5,180 bases of DNA from Planctomycetota bacterium (GCA_024641365.1 JAHEDF010000320.1:1-5180), one strand, 5' to 3'. Positions 1-5,180 are shown, numbered from the stretch's first letter. Translations and numbers: made by a program. Notes: generated by a model from the letters alone, not told the origin.

Positions 1-1
1 C

Positions 2-1180
2 CAATTAAATGATAACAGTAATTATTTATTTGGTGAAGGTGGAGCGGGAACTTATAGTGACGGGAAATTATATACACGCGTAAAAGATCGCCGCATGCGG
101 TTCTTGCTTGAAGCATTTGTCGCAGCGCGTGCACCACGGCATATTTTATATCGTCATCACCCACATATTGGCAGTGATATATTACCGCACATGTGCAAAC
201 ATTTGCGCAAACAAATCGAAACCTGGGGCGGTCGCTTTAGATGGGGCGCAACCGTTCGTGATGTCTTTGTTGAAAATAACGCCTGTGCTGGCGTGGAATT
301 AACCAACGGTGAACGTATTGCAGCGCCGGTGGTGTTAATTGCTCCTGGTCATAGTGCGCGTGAATTAATTATCTCACTCATTAAACGTGGCATCGAACAT
401 AAAGCGAAAGGCTTTCAATTAGGATGTCGCATTGAACATGACCAAACATTAATAAATGCTGGTCAATACGGTTGCCAAATTGGACGCGATATTCCAAAAC
501 ATATTTTAGGTGCTGCAGAATATAATTTAGTGAGTCGTCCACCTGCATATGTAAAAACGGACAATGTCACCACGTTTTGCATGTGTCCCGGTGGAGAAAT
601 AATTGCCGCGACCAGTGACAGTGGTCAATTATCAACCAATGGCATGAGCCGTTTCGCGCGTTCATCTCCCTTTGCCAACGCTGGTTTAATCGTCAACCAA
701 CCGGTTGATCGTTCTGGCAATGGCTTGGCTGGCTTTGAATTAATTAATGCATTAGAATGCGCTGCCTTTTCTGCTGGCGGGAATAATTATACGTGCCCGG
801 CACAAAGTGCTGTCGCTTTTATGCGCGGCGAAAAAGGACCGGCTGTTGAGCGTAGCAGTTATCAATTAGGCGTTCGCCCAGGTCGCATCGATACCATATT
901 GCCAAGCGACACTGTTGCTGCTTTACGACAAGCATTGAAATTTTTCGAACGCGTTATTCCAGGATTCATGTCCAAAGGTAGCCTTATTGGTGTCGAAACG
1001 CGAGTGTCGAGTCCCGTTCGTTTCGAACGCAACGTACAGACATTAGCCAGCTCTTTGCCTGGCCTTTATCTTGCCGGAGAAGGTGCCGGCTATGCCGGTG
1101 GAATTGTATCGGCAGGGTTGGACGGACTGCGTTTAGCCGAAACTATTTTAACTGGCACACCAGCATTACGTGAACGTTAA
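2..1180 (+). CDS. FAD-dependent dehydrogenase, COG2509 type (5' partial)
   Basis: The reading frame is open from base 2, so the gene starts outside the window; the ATG at 95 is internal because family-conserved sequence lies upstream of it. 392 residues are visible, against roughly 450-550 for the family, so the N-terminal Rossmann GxGxxG segment that binds the FAD ADP part is probably in the missing portion. Visible landmarks, in fragment numbering, are FGEGGAGTYSDGKL (10-23), APGHSARE (114-121), GFQLGCRIEHDQ (137-148), FCMCPGG (192-198), a TNGMS segment (about 212-216), ETRVSSPVR (332-340) and LAGEGAGYAGGIVSAGLDG near the C terminus, the second FAD-contact region. Together they identify the NAD(P)/FAD-dependent oxidoreductase family COG2509, annotated as uncharacterised FAD-dependent dehydrogenases; the substrate is not known. 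No signal peptide or membrane segment is visible, so it is presumably cytoplasmic. The next gene, on the same strand, is 137 bp away and has its own candidate promoter, so they need not be co-transcribed. Family assignment is firm; function is open. Confidence 0.93.
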   Translation, partial: QLNDNSNYLFGEGGAGTYSDGKLYTRVKDRRMRFLLEAFVAARAPRHILYRHHPHIGSDILPHMCKHLRKQIETWGGRFRWGATVRDVFVENNACAGVELTNGERIAAPVVLIAPGHSARELIISLIKRGIEHKAKGFQLGCRIEHDQTLINAGQYGCQIGRDIPKHILGAAEYNLVSRPPAYVKTDNVTTFCMCPGGEIIAATSDSGQLSTNGMSRFARSSPFANAGLIVNQPVDRSGNGLAGFELINALECAAFSAGGNNYTCPAQSAVAFMRGEKGPAVERSSYQLGVRPGRIDTILPSDTVAALRQALKFFERVIPGFMSKGSLIGVETRVSSPVRFERNVQTLASSLPGLYLAGEGAGYAGGIVSAGLDGLRLAETILTGTPALRER

Positions 1181-1199
1181 TGTCGAGCGAAACGACATT
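1179..1199 (+). terminator. Possible weak terminator hairpin after the FAD-dehydrogenase gene
   Basis: A perfect 7-bp inverted repeat, AATGTCG (1179-1185) and CGACATT (1193-1199) with a 7-nt loop, begins within the stop codon of the dehydrogenase gene. The downstream bases (CATTAATTCG) are T-containing but not a proper T run, so it could be a weak terminator or an mRNA 3'-end stabilising hairpin. The repeat is seen; the role is inferred. Confidence 0.3.
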
Positions 1200-1235
1200 C
1201 ATTAATTCGACGTGTACGTAATAAGCGCTTTTGGC

Positions 1236-1265
1236 TTGACGAAATGCCTAATTTGGAGTCATACT
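1236..1265 (+). promoter_or_regulatory. Candidate sigma-70 promoter for the Cys-rich exported protein
   Basis: TTGACG at 1236-1241 (5 of 6 matches to the -35 consensus) is followed after 18 bp by CATACT at 1260-1265 (4 of 6 matches to the -10 consensus). Transcription would start near 1272, giving a leader of about 45 nt before the ATG at 1318. The -10 overlaps a short perfect dyad, CATAC-TC-GTATG (1260-1271), which could be an operator. Placement in a 137-bp gap just upstream of a gene supports the call; the spacing is slightly long. Confidence 0.4.
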
Positions 1266-1317
1266 CGTATGCAGGATGTGAAACGTCTGTCGTCATCATC
1301 TGAAACAGGTCCACACA

Positions 1318-1653
1318 ATGCTACCTTTATTTGTTCTCTTTATGCGCACTACCATGCTTAAATTGCTACCAATGACGTCTGTTCGTACAGCACTGCGCAA
1401 GTGCGCACAGCTATGCATTGTTATATTATGTGGAGTTAGTTTTATAGGCAGTGCTTCCGCGTCAGATCCAAAGCCGTACCCACTTGCGACCTGCATTGTG
1501 AGTGGCGATAAAATTGATCCGAAGGTGCCACCTATCGTGCATAATAATCAGCAAGTAAAATTTTGCTGCAAAGGCTGCATTAAAAAATTCAATGCCTGCC
1601 CAGATAAATATATGGTTCGTCTCCAGGGCGCAGACGCGGAAAAAAAGAAATAA
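1318..1653 (+). CDS. Small secreted Cys-rich protein, probably metal-binding (TRASH/YHS-like)
   Basis: A 111-residue protein with an N-terminal export signal. A hydrophobic core (about residues 29-44) follows Arg/Lys residues and ends in SASA at 45-48, so cleavage after Ala48 is likely and would leave about 63 mature residues outside the cytoplasm. The mature part starts near YPLATCIVSGDK and carries Cys59, then FCCKGC (Cys83, Cys84, Cys87) and Cys94, followed by a Lys-rich tail. The C-x-x-S-G then F-C-C-x-G-C pattern resembles the TRASH/YHS group of small metal-binding domains and matches unnamed small exported proteins I associate with Verrucomicrobiota and Planctomycetota. Metal binding is inferred; which metal cannot be told. 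The 1318 start has an AGGT 7 nt upstream, whereas an ATG at 1372 gives a more compact signal peptide but no ribosome-binding site, so the N terminus is uncertain. The gene lies between a candidate promoter and a strong terminator and is probably transcribed alone. Confidence 0.82.
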   Translation: MLPLFVLFMRTTMLKLLPMTSVRTALRKCAQLCIVILCGVSFIGSASASDPKPYPLATCIVSGDKIDPKVPPIVHNNQQVKFCCKGCIKKFNACPDKYMVRLQGADAEKKK

Positions 1654-1681
1654 TTAGCGCCAAACTGTTTTCATAGCGAAC

Positions 1682-1723
1682 AAAAAAAGCCGACCACGCA
1701 AGGCGCTGTCGGCTTTCTTGTTT
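1682..1723. terminator. Bidirectional intrinsic terminator between convergent genes
   Basis: A perfect 9-bp stem is formed by AAAGCCGAC (1686-1694) and GTCGGCTTT (1708-1716), with a 13-nt loop that may itself fold through CGC/GCG. On the plus strand the stem runs into TTTCTTGTTT. On the minus strand it is followed by seven T (the A run at 1682-1688). It lies just past the Cys-rich gene (29 nt after its stop) and just past the Dabb gene on the opposite strand, so it can end transcripts from both. Confidence 0.85.
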
Positions 1724-1739
1724 AATTGGGTAATTGTCG

Positions 1740-2042
1740 TTAGACGCTAACCGAATCGTAAATGATCACTTTGTGCCAGAATGAACCGCATTGTTGGCGG
1801 AATTGTTCATGCACATCCACGTCTTGATAAAAGTCGTGGCCAGCTTTGTCATCAAAGGCCACCACAAGCGCATAAGTATAACCGCGTTCAATAATAGGGC
1901 GATCCGTATCGGCAGGTTTTCCAAGATGACCAAAGCGCACCGTTTTAATGCCAATCAGTGATTTAATTCCGGCAACACATTGCTCGTGTTGCTCAGGTGT
2001 CAGGTCGGGTTTCAACCAAAAATAGACGGTATGCACGAACAT
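1740..2042 (-). CDS. Dabb (stress-responsive A/B barrel) domain protein
   Basis: A 100-residue protein that is essentially one Dabb domain (PF07876), a dimeric ferredoxin-like alpha/beta barrel found in small stress-related proteins and some cyclases or decarboxylases. Visible marks are the first strand MFVHTVYFWLKP with His4, the central VRFGHLGKPADTDRP region, the strand YALVVAFDD (57-65), and the helix ending in VHEQF with His78, then a last strand VIIYDS. Many relatives have HPxH before this helix; here the first His is replaced by Val75, so any reaction that needs it is doubtful. The start at 2042 was chosen because GGGAG lies 8 nt upstream and the protein then begins exactly at the domain; a longer frame to 2093 adds 17 unconserved residues. 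No signal peptide is seen, so it is presumably cytoplasmic. It converges on the Cys-rich gene and diverges from the transpeptidase gene. The family is firm; the substrate is unknown. Confidence 0.88.
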   Translation of the reverse strand: MFVHTVYFWLKPDLTPEQHEQCVAGIKSLIGIKTVRFGHLGKPADTDRPIIERGYTYALVVAFDDKAGHDFYQDVDVHEQFRQQCGSFWHKVIIYDSVSV

Positions 2043-2050
2043 GCGGCGAT

Positions 2051-2055
2051 CTCCC
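2051..2055 (-). promoter_or_regulatory. Ribosome-binding site fixing the Dabb start
   Basis: On the minus strand GGGAG lies 8 nt before the ATG at 2042. It supports that start over the upstream in-frame start at 2093. Confidence 0.6.
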
Positions 2056-2081
2056 AAAGAACGATGGCGAATGAAATAGCG

Positions 2082-2109
2082 GCTATGCCGCATGGCATTG
2101 TTCTGTCAA
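2082..2109 (-). promoter_or_regulatory. Candidate promoter of the Dabb gene
   Basis: On the minus strand a perfect -35 hexamer TTGACA (2109-2104) is followed, after 16 nt, by a poor -10, CATAGC (2087-2082, 3 of 6 matches). A short dyad ATGCC-gcat-GGCAT (2085-2098) lies in the spacer and overlaps the -10, as an operator might. The consensus -35 and its position upstream of the gene are the support; the weak -10 keeps confidence low. Confidence 0.3.
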
Positions 2110-2179
2110 TCAACCTTTCGACCACAACGTCGCTTGCCTCTTCAGCGATTGTCGTCAATGGTACCATCACCAGGGTTCT

Positions 2180-2884
2180 ATGAATTTACATACACGCATC
2201 ACGTGGCGGCACATTTGTGTGATCGCTGTAATTGCCATAATCGGCATGAGCTGTTTGTACATTTTCGGTAGGTCGTTATGGCATCCACTTATGGTTAAAA
2301 TAATTGGCGGCGTCACCGTTTCAGATCGTATCGCCGAAATTCGCGAACGACATCCAGCGATCACTTCGCTTACTGTCAATAAACTCACATTCGTGGCGAT
2401 AAAAGATCCCGGTTATGTCGACGTATTTATAGACGGAAAAAAATGGCAACGCTTTCCGTTTACTGCGCAATCGGGAACAAGTGGACCAAAAATGCAAGAA
2501 GGTGACGGGCAAATACCCGAGGGATTTTATAAAATAACTGCACTTAATCCCAATAGTTCGTATCATTTATCCATGCGCGTGTCTTATCCTAATGAAGACG
2601 ATATCGCACGATCAGAAGCCGCCGGTATACACAATTATGGTAACGATATTTATATCCACGGAAAAAATGCCTCTATCGGTTGCATTGCACTTGGTGATCA
2701 TGCGATTGAGCAATTATTTTACCTCGTACATGCCTGCGGCATAAATAATGTCGAGGTGCTAATAGCCCCAGTCGATTTACGGCATTCACCACGCACCTCA
2801 CAAAAGCACGACGCTTTATATGATCAATTACGTGTTGCTTTAGTTTCTTGCTATCAAGGTGAACCTGATTCTCTTAAACAATAA
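2180..2884 (+). CDS. L,D-transpeptidase-fold (YkuD) protein, YafK/DpaA type, membrane-anchored
   Basis: A 234-residue protein with one N-terminal membrane segment (about residues 11-29) after a basic start, so the rest should lie in the periplasm, anchored or as an uncleaved signal. The catalytic YkuD domain spans about 68-200. It shows GPKMQEGDGQIPEGFYKI (102-119), LNPNSSYHLSMRVSYPNEDD (about 122-141), then the active-site block IHG (159-161) and SIGC (166-169), with Cys169 as nucleophile and His160 as partner. The order GPK-x2-x-GD-PEGFY, then FPN/YPN-x-x-D, then IHG-x4-SIGC is that of E. coli YafK (DpaA), which detaches Braun lipoprotein from peptidoglycan, more than that of classical cross-linking L,D-transpeptidases. 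Whether this protein cross-links, hydrolyses or attaches proteins to the wall cannot be decided here. An AGGG lies 4 nt before the ATG, which is close. It diverges from the Dabb gene and converges on the AraC gene, so it is probably transcribed alone. Confidence 0.9.
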   Translation: MNLHTRITWRHICVIAVIAIIGMSCLYIFGRSLWHPLMVKIIGGVTVSDRIAEIRERHPAITSLTVNKLTFVAIKDPGYVDVFIDGKKWQRFPFTAQSGTSGPKMQEGDGQIPEGFYKITALNPNSSYHLSMRVSYPNEDDIARSEAAGIHNYGNDIYIHGKNASIGCIALGDHAIEQLFYLVHACGINNVEVLIAPVDLRHSPRTSQKHDALYDQLRVALVSCYQGEPDSLKQ

Positions 2885-2885
2885 T

Positions 2886-2908
2886 TGTGGCATAAATAGC
2901 ATGTCACA
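2886..2908. terminator. Weak hairpin between convergent genes
   Basis: TGTGGCAT (2886-2893) and ATGTCACA (2901-2908) can form an 8-bp stem with one G-U pair in plus-strand RNA and a 7-nt loop, 2 nt after the transpeptidase stop. No T run follows on either strand, so it is not a standard terminator. A second, AT-only style repeat TTTAGAT/ATCTAAA (2934-2940/2955-2961) is also present in this 96-bp gap. Either may help end transcripts from the two converging genes. Confidence 0.25.
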
Positions 2909-2980
2909 GTTCATTCTATAAAAGTCATTATTTTTTAGATTTAACCGTAAACACATCTAAAGTAATTTCACAAAAAGCAC

Positions 2981-3763
2981 TTATGCCCCACGACGAATCG
3001 TCCGTGGAGCCCGCCCTAATTCGCGTCGTATTATTTTATTGAGTGACTGTACATTGGCGATGCCAACTTGTGCCGGAATTGTTTTTATGGGTACGTTACT
3101 ATTTTTTAGTAAATATTCTGCACGTTCCGCTCGACGTCGACGTATATAGGCAGCAATACTGCACTGCATGTGATCGCGAAATAACCGCAATAAATGATTA
3201 TGAGAACAGCCAACCACTTTTGCGATGTGCGGAATAGAAATGTTATTCGCTAAATTTCTTTCGATGTAATGACGGGCACGTTCAACCGCACGATGTTGTA
3301 ATTTTTTCCCTGCTACATTATCGCTTAATTGCCATAAAATATCCCACAAGCGTGCATTGGCTCGTTCTGGTGCCGATGGGAACCACCCAATCGCTTCACT
3401 CATTGCGTGGCTTAAAGATTCAAAGCGCTCGCCAACGTCTTGTAATAATAACATGCTCACAAGTGTCCTGTCTGCCTTTTTTTCAAGCACAGTCGGCAAA
3501 CGAAAATGCGCATACAAGTGAATACAGTTCTTTTTTGGAAAATTATACGTGGCCGTAACGCCCGCCGGTGTAATTCCAATAGATCCAGGAACTATTTCTA
3601 ATTGAAATCCATTAATGTGTAATTGCGCCTGGTAGGTATAAAAATGCAGACCCCAACGATCTGATAAATTATAAGCAGACGTTCCCGGTCCATGTATGCC
3701 CGTTCCCATTTGCAGAGCCTGTGGTGGATGCCCCAGCGGTATTTCACAACGTGGCTCAGTCAT
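2981..3763 (-). CDS. AraC-family transcriptional regulator
   Basis: A 260-residue DNA-binding regulator. The N-terminal half is a cupin-like sensor domain: HFYTYQAQLHINGFQLE followed by the turn VPGSIGITPAG and IHLYAHF is the usual pattern in AraC proteins that sense small molecules, often sugars. The C-terminal ~100 residues hold two helix-turn-helix units: the first from SIPHIAKVVGCSHNHLLRLFRDH, the second from IKTIPAQVGIANVQSLNKIIRRELGRAPRTIRR, whose end matches the AraC signature (G-x-x-P-x-x-x-R). The signature's usual Phe in the second recognition helix is absent (QSLNKIIRR). The ATG at 3763 is preferred because GAGAG lies 5 nt upstream; a GTG at 3775 in the same frame lacks such a site and would add four residues. 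The ligand is unknown. The gene diverges from the PSCyt1/PSCyt2 gene across a 484-bp gap, and control of that gene and of itself is the simplest hypothesis. Confidence 0.93.
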   Translation of the reverse strand: MTEPRCEIPLGHPPQALQMGTGIHGPGTSAYNLSDRWGLHFYTYQAQLHINGFQLEIVPGSIGITPAGVTATYNFPKKNCIHLYAHFRLPTVLEKKADRTLVSMLLLQDVGERFESLSHAMSEAIGWFPSAPERANARLWDILWQLSDNVAGKKLQHRAVERARHYIERNLANNISIPHIAKVVGCSHNHLLRLFRDHMQCSIAAYIRRRRAERAEYLLKNSNVPIKTIPAQVGIANVQSLNKIIRRELGRAPRTIRRGA

Positions 3764-4026
3764 GGCAGCTCTCACACGTGCTACGCTGGCCGAGGTGGGC
3801 GTCGTGATGTATGCTTTCCATGCTTAAGCACCCTACGATGCCAGCTCTTGGTTTAGAGTACCTCAGTGGTTTTGTAGTCATTGGGACTTGGTCATGTTTT
3901 GGATGGAAGCGCATCATTCGTCATGGTGATATTAGACCACTTATTTCAGAGATTCGACCAGCAATTTAGTAAAACAAAATGCACATATTTGTGTATCGTT
4001 AGTATTCTCAAGATAATAGGGTCGAG

Positions 4027-4042
4027 AATCAAGCAATTGATT
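4027..4042. repeat. Short inverted repeat, operator-like
   Basis: AATCAA (4027-4032) and TTGATT (4037-4042) are perfect inverted copies separated by GCAA. The 16-bp dyad is about 100 bp upstream of the candidate -10 of the PSCyt1/PSCyt2 gene. It may be a protein-binding site; with 6-bp arms it could also be chance. Confidence 0.35.
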
Positions 4043-4132
4043 ACAGACCACTAAAAAAAGTGCTCTTTTTACAATTTACCGCACTGGTGCTGTTGAAAAG
4101 GTCGGGCATTTTCTGGGTAGGAAACTTCTATC

Positions 4133-4149
4133 GATGCTATAATAGCATC
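4133..4149 (+). promoter_or_regulatory. Perfect -10 box inside a 17-bp palindrome, upstream of the PSCyt1/PSCyt2 gene
   Basis: GATGCTAT (4133-4140) and ATAGCATC (4142-4149) are perfect inverted copies around a single A. The centre spells TATAAT (4138-4143), the exact -10 consensus on the plus strand. Positions 16-19 bp upstream contain no TTGACA-like sequence (GGGTAG at the 17-bp spacing), so if it is a promoter it probably needs an activator. Transcription would start near 4150, leaving a leader of about 98 nt before the ATG at 4248. A protein bound to the palindrome would cover the -10 and block RNA polymerase. The sequence is seen; the function is inferred. Confidence 0.5.
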
Positions 4150-4247
4150 CAATACCGCGGATGCCACGGCTGAAGTGCCAAACACCGACCAGTGCGCAAC
4201 CACCATTGCCAACCGCTTACCTGCAATTGCCTATCGAAAGTACCGCT

Positions 4248-5180
4248 ATGTCGTTCCCGTCATCATTTATTAATTCAGCAGCCAAACCTATAATTTCTGG
4301 TTTCGTGCTGTGTCTAGCTGGCATCGCGACGCTCACTGCCGCCGATCAAGAAAAACGTATCGACTTTAATCGTGAAGTACGCCCTATTTTATCTGATGTG
4401 TGTTTTCATTGTCATGGACCTGACGCTACTCAACGAAAAAAAATAAAAACCGAATTACGACTCGATACAAAGTCTGGATTATTTGATAATTTAGATGGCA
4501 TTTATCCAATTGTACCTGGGAAGCCCGATAAGAGCGAAGTCATCGCACGCATCTTTACCGATGATAAAGATGATGTGATGCCGCCACCTGATGCGCCAAA
4601 GCAATTAACAGCTGAGCAAAAAGAGACACTCAAAAAATGGGTCGAACAAGGAGCCTCGTGGGATCAACACTGGGCGTTTGTTTCTCCATCCAAGCAGCCC
4701 ATTCCTGAAACGACATTCAAAGACTGGGCCTTGCAGCCCATGGATCATTTTATCGCGCAGCAATTAGAAGCACATAAATTTAAACCGAGTCCAGCAGCTG
4801 ATCGTATTTCCTATATCCGCAGAGTAAGTTTGGATTTAAATGGCTTGCCGCCTACACCTGCAGAAGTCGACGCATTTGTAAATGATAAACGACCGGATGC
4901 TTATGAGCGGTTAGTTGATCGTTTACTAAATTCTCCGCGCTATGGCGAAACTATGGCGATGAATTGGCTAGATGGCGCTCGCTTCGCCGACAGTCAGGGG
5001 TATCAAGCTGACGCATCCCGGCATATGTGGCGTTGGCGTGATTGGGTCATTGATGCCTATAATAATAACATGCCCTTTGATCAATTTACCATCGAACAAT
5101 TAGCAGGCGATTTATTACCAAACGCCACACTCAGTCAAAAAATTGCCACCGGATTTAATCGTAATCACCGCATAAATACC
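4248..5180 (+). CDS. PSCyt1-PSCyt2 (DUF1549) cytochrome c domain protein (3' partial)
   Basis: 311 residues are visible and the frame is open at the right edge; family members of this architecture usually reach about 800-1100 residues and end in PSD1 (DUF1553). A signal peptide is clear: Lys13, a hydrophobic core about 15-30 and TLTAAD, with likely cleavage near Ala32. The PSCyt1 domain (about 38-140) starts at IDFNREVRPILSDVCFHCHGP and has one c-type haem site, CFHCH (Cys52, Cys55, His56), and MPP at 111-113, where Met111 may be the second haem ligand. PSCyt2 starts near MDHFIAQQLE (about 165) and shows RRVSLDLNGLPPTPAEVDAF, LLNSPRYGE, and DWVIDAYNNNMPFDQFTIEQLAGDLLP up to TGFNRNHRINT at the edge. 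The protein should be exported. Its reaction is not established; relatives often neighbour DUF1501 or sulfatase genes. The 4248 start was chosen because it gives the best signal peptide and has a weak GAAAG 7 nt upstream; an in-frame ATG at 4161 would add 29 unlikely residues. Confidence 0.95.
   Translation, partial: MSFPSSFINSAAKPIISGFVLCLAGIATLTAADQEKRIDFNREVRPILSDVCFHCHGPDATQRKKIKTELRLDTKSGLFDNLDGIYPIVPGKPDKSEVIARIFTDDKDDVMPPPDAPKQLTAEQKETLKKWVEQGASWDQHWAFVSPSKQPIPETTFKDWALQPMDHFIAQQLEAHKFKPSPAADRISYIRRVSLDLNGLPPTPAEVDAFVNDKRPDAYERLVDRLLNSPRYGETMAMNWLDGARFADSQGYQADASRHMWRWRDWVIDAYNNNMPFDQFTIEQLAGDLLPNATLSQKIATGFNRNHRINT

Larger units (their letters stand above)
3776..4247. other. Gene-poor intergenic regulatory region between divergent genes
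   Basis: No convincing gene is seen here. The longest small frame noticed (3811-3969, plus, 52 codons) has a hydrophobic middle but no ribosome-binding site and is not recognised. The stretch holds several sequence dyads: AATCAA-gcaa-TTGATT (4027-4042), GCAC-TG-GTGC (4081-4090) and the palindromic -10 at 4133-4149. It also has five copies of ACCA(C/G)T on the two strands (3865, 3936, 4047, 4083, 4188). A weak alternative promoter on the plus strand is TTGTGT (3989-3994) and GATAAT (4012-4017), 17 bp apart. I could not pick out a clear promoter for the AraC gene. The length and content fit a control region for the divergent pair. Confidence 0.5.

Noticed and set aside
1980..2183. Plus-strand open frame opposite the Dabb gene
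   Set aside because: It lies antisense to a well-supported domain gene and across its promoter, and its translation resembles no known protein.
3043..3558. Plus-strand open frames opposite the AraC gene
   Set aside because: They are antisense to clear helix-turn-helix and sensor-domain coding sequence, and have no ribosome-binding site or recognisable product.
3807..3827. Six-codon leader peptide (MYAFHA) after a GAGGTG sequence
   Set aside because: GAGGTG at 3792-3797 is well placed, but no downstream attenuator or co-directional gene within reach makes sense of it.
4049..4070. A/T-rich hairpin followed by CTCTTTTT as a terminator of a small RNA
   Set aside because: The possible stems (CACT/AGTG, or AAAAAG/CTTTTT) are only 4-6 bp and mostly A-T, and no promoter with a matching transcript is evident.
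4093..4098. TTGAAA as the -35 partner of the TATAAT at 4138
   Set aside because: The spacing is 39 bp, far outside the 16-19 bp range.
4161..4163. Upstream in-frame ATG for the PSCyt1/PSCyt2 gene
   Set aside because: It would place a 29-residue Pro- and Gln-rich extension before a good signal peptide, and it lies only about 11 nt after the likely transcription start with no ribosome-binding site.
1..5180. CRISPR array, tRNA, rRNA, insertion sequence or attachment site
   Set aside because: No regularly spaced repeats, no tRNA-like cloverleaf, no transposase or integrase coding sequence and no terminal inverted repeats with target duplications were seen by eye.

Overview
The window looks like a piece of chromosome from a PVC-superphylum bacterium, most likely Verrucomicrobiota. 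The strongest sign is the gene running off the right edge, which joins a planctomycete-type cytochrome c domain (PSCyt1) to the start of a DUF1549 (PSCyt2) domain, an architecture largely typical of Planctomycetota and Verrucomicrobiota. A small exported protein with a C-V/I-S-G and FCCKGC signature, and a Dabb protein beginning FVHTVYFWLKP, fit the same group. Base composition is moderate (mid-40s % GC by eye) and wobble positions often favour A/T. Nothing indicates a mobile element, prophage, CRISPR array, tRNA or rRNA.

Layout from left to right: (1) the C-terminal part of a COG2509-type FAD-dependent dehydrogenase (+), cut by the left edge; (2) a small secreted Cys-rich, probably metal-binding protein (+) with its own candidate promoter; (3) a hairpin that can act as a terminator in both directions, shared with (4) a 100-residue Dabb-domain protein on the minus strand; (5) a membrane-anchored L,D-transpeptidase-fold protein of the YafK/DpaA type (+); (6) an AraC-family regulator on the minus strand; (7) a 472-bp gene-poor regulatory region; (8) the PSCyt1/PSCyt2 protein (+), cut by the right edge.

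Strand changes between almost every pair of neighbours suggest mostly single-gene transcription units, not one operon. The best functional link is between the AraC regulator and the divergent PSCyt1/PSCyt2 gene. The space between them holds a perfect TATAAT hexamer inside a 17-bp perfect palindrome, no recognisable -35 box, and several copies of ACCA(C/G)T. This is the layout expected of an activator-dependent divergent promoter, but the control relationship is an inference.

No clearly new multi-gene system is visible. The points most worth a second look are the palindromic promoter region, the Cys-rich exported protein, and the DpaA-like enzyme outside Proteobacteria.
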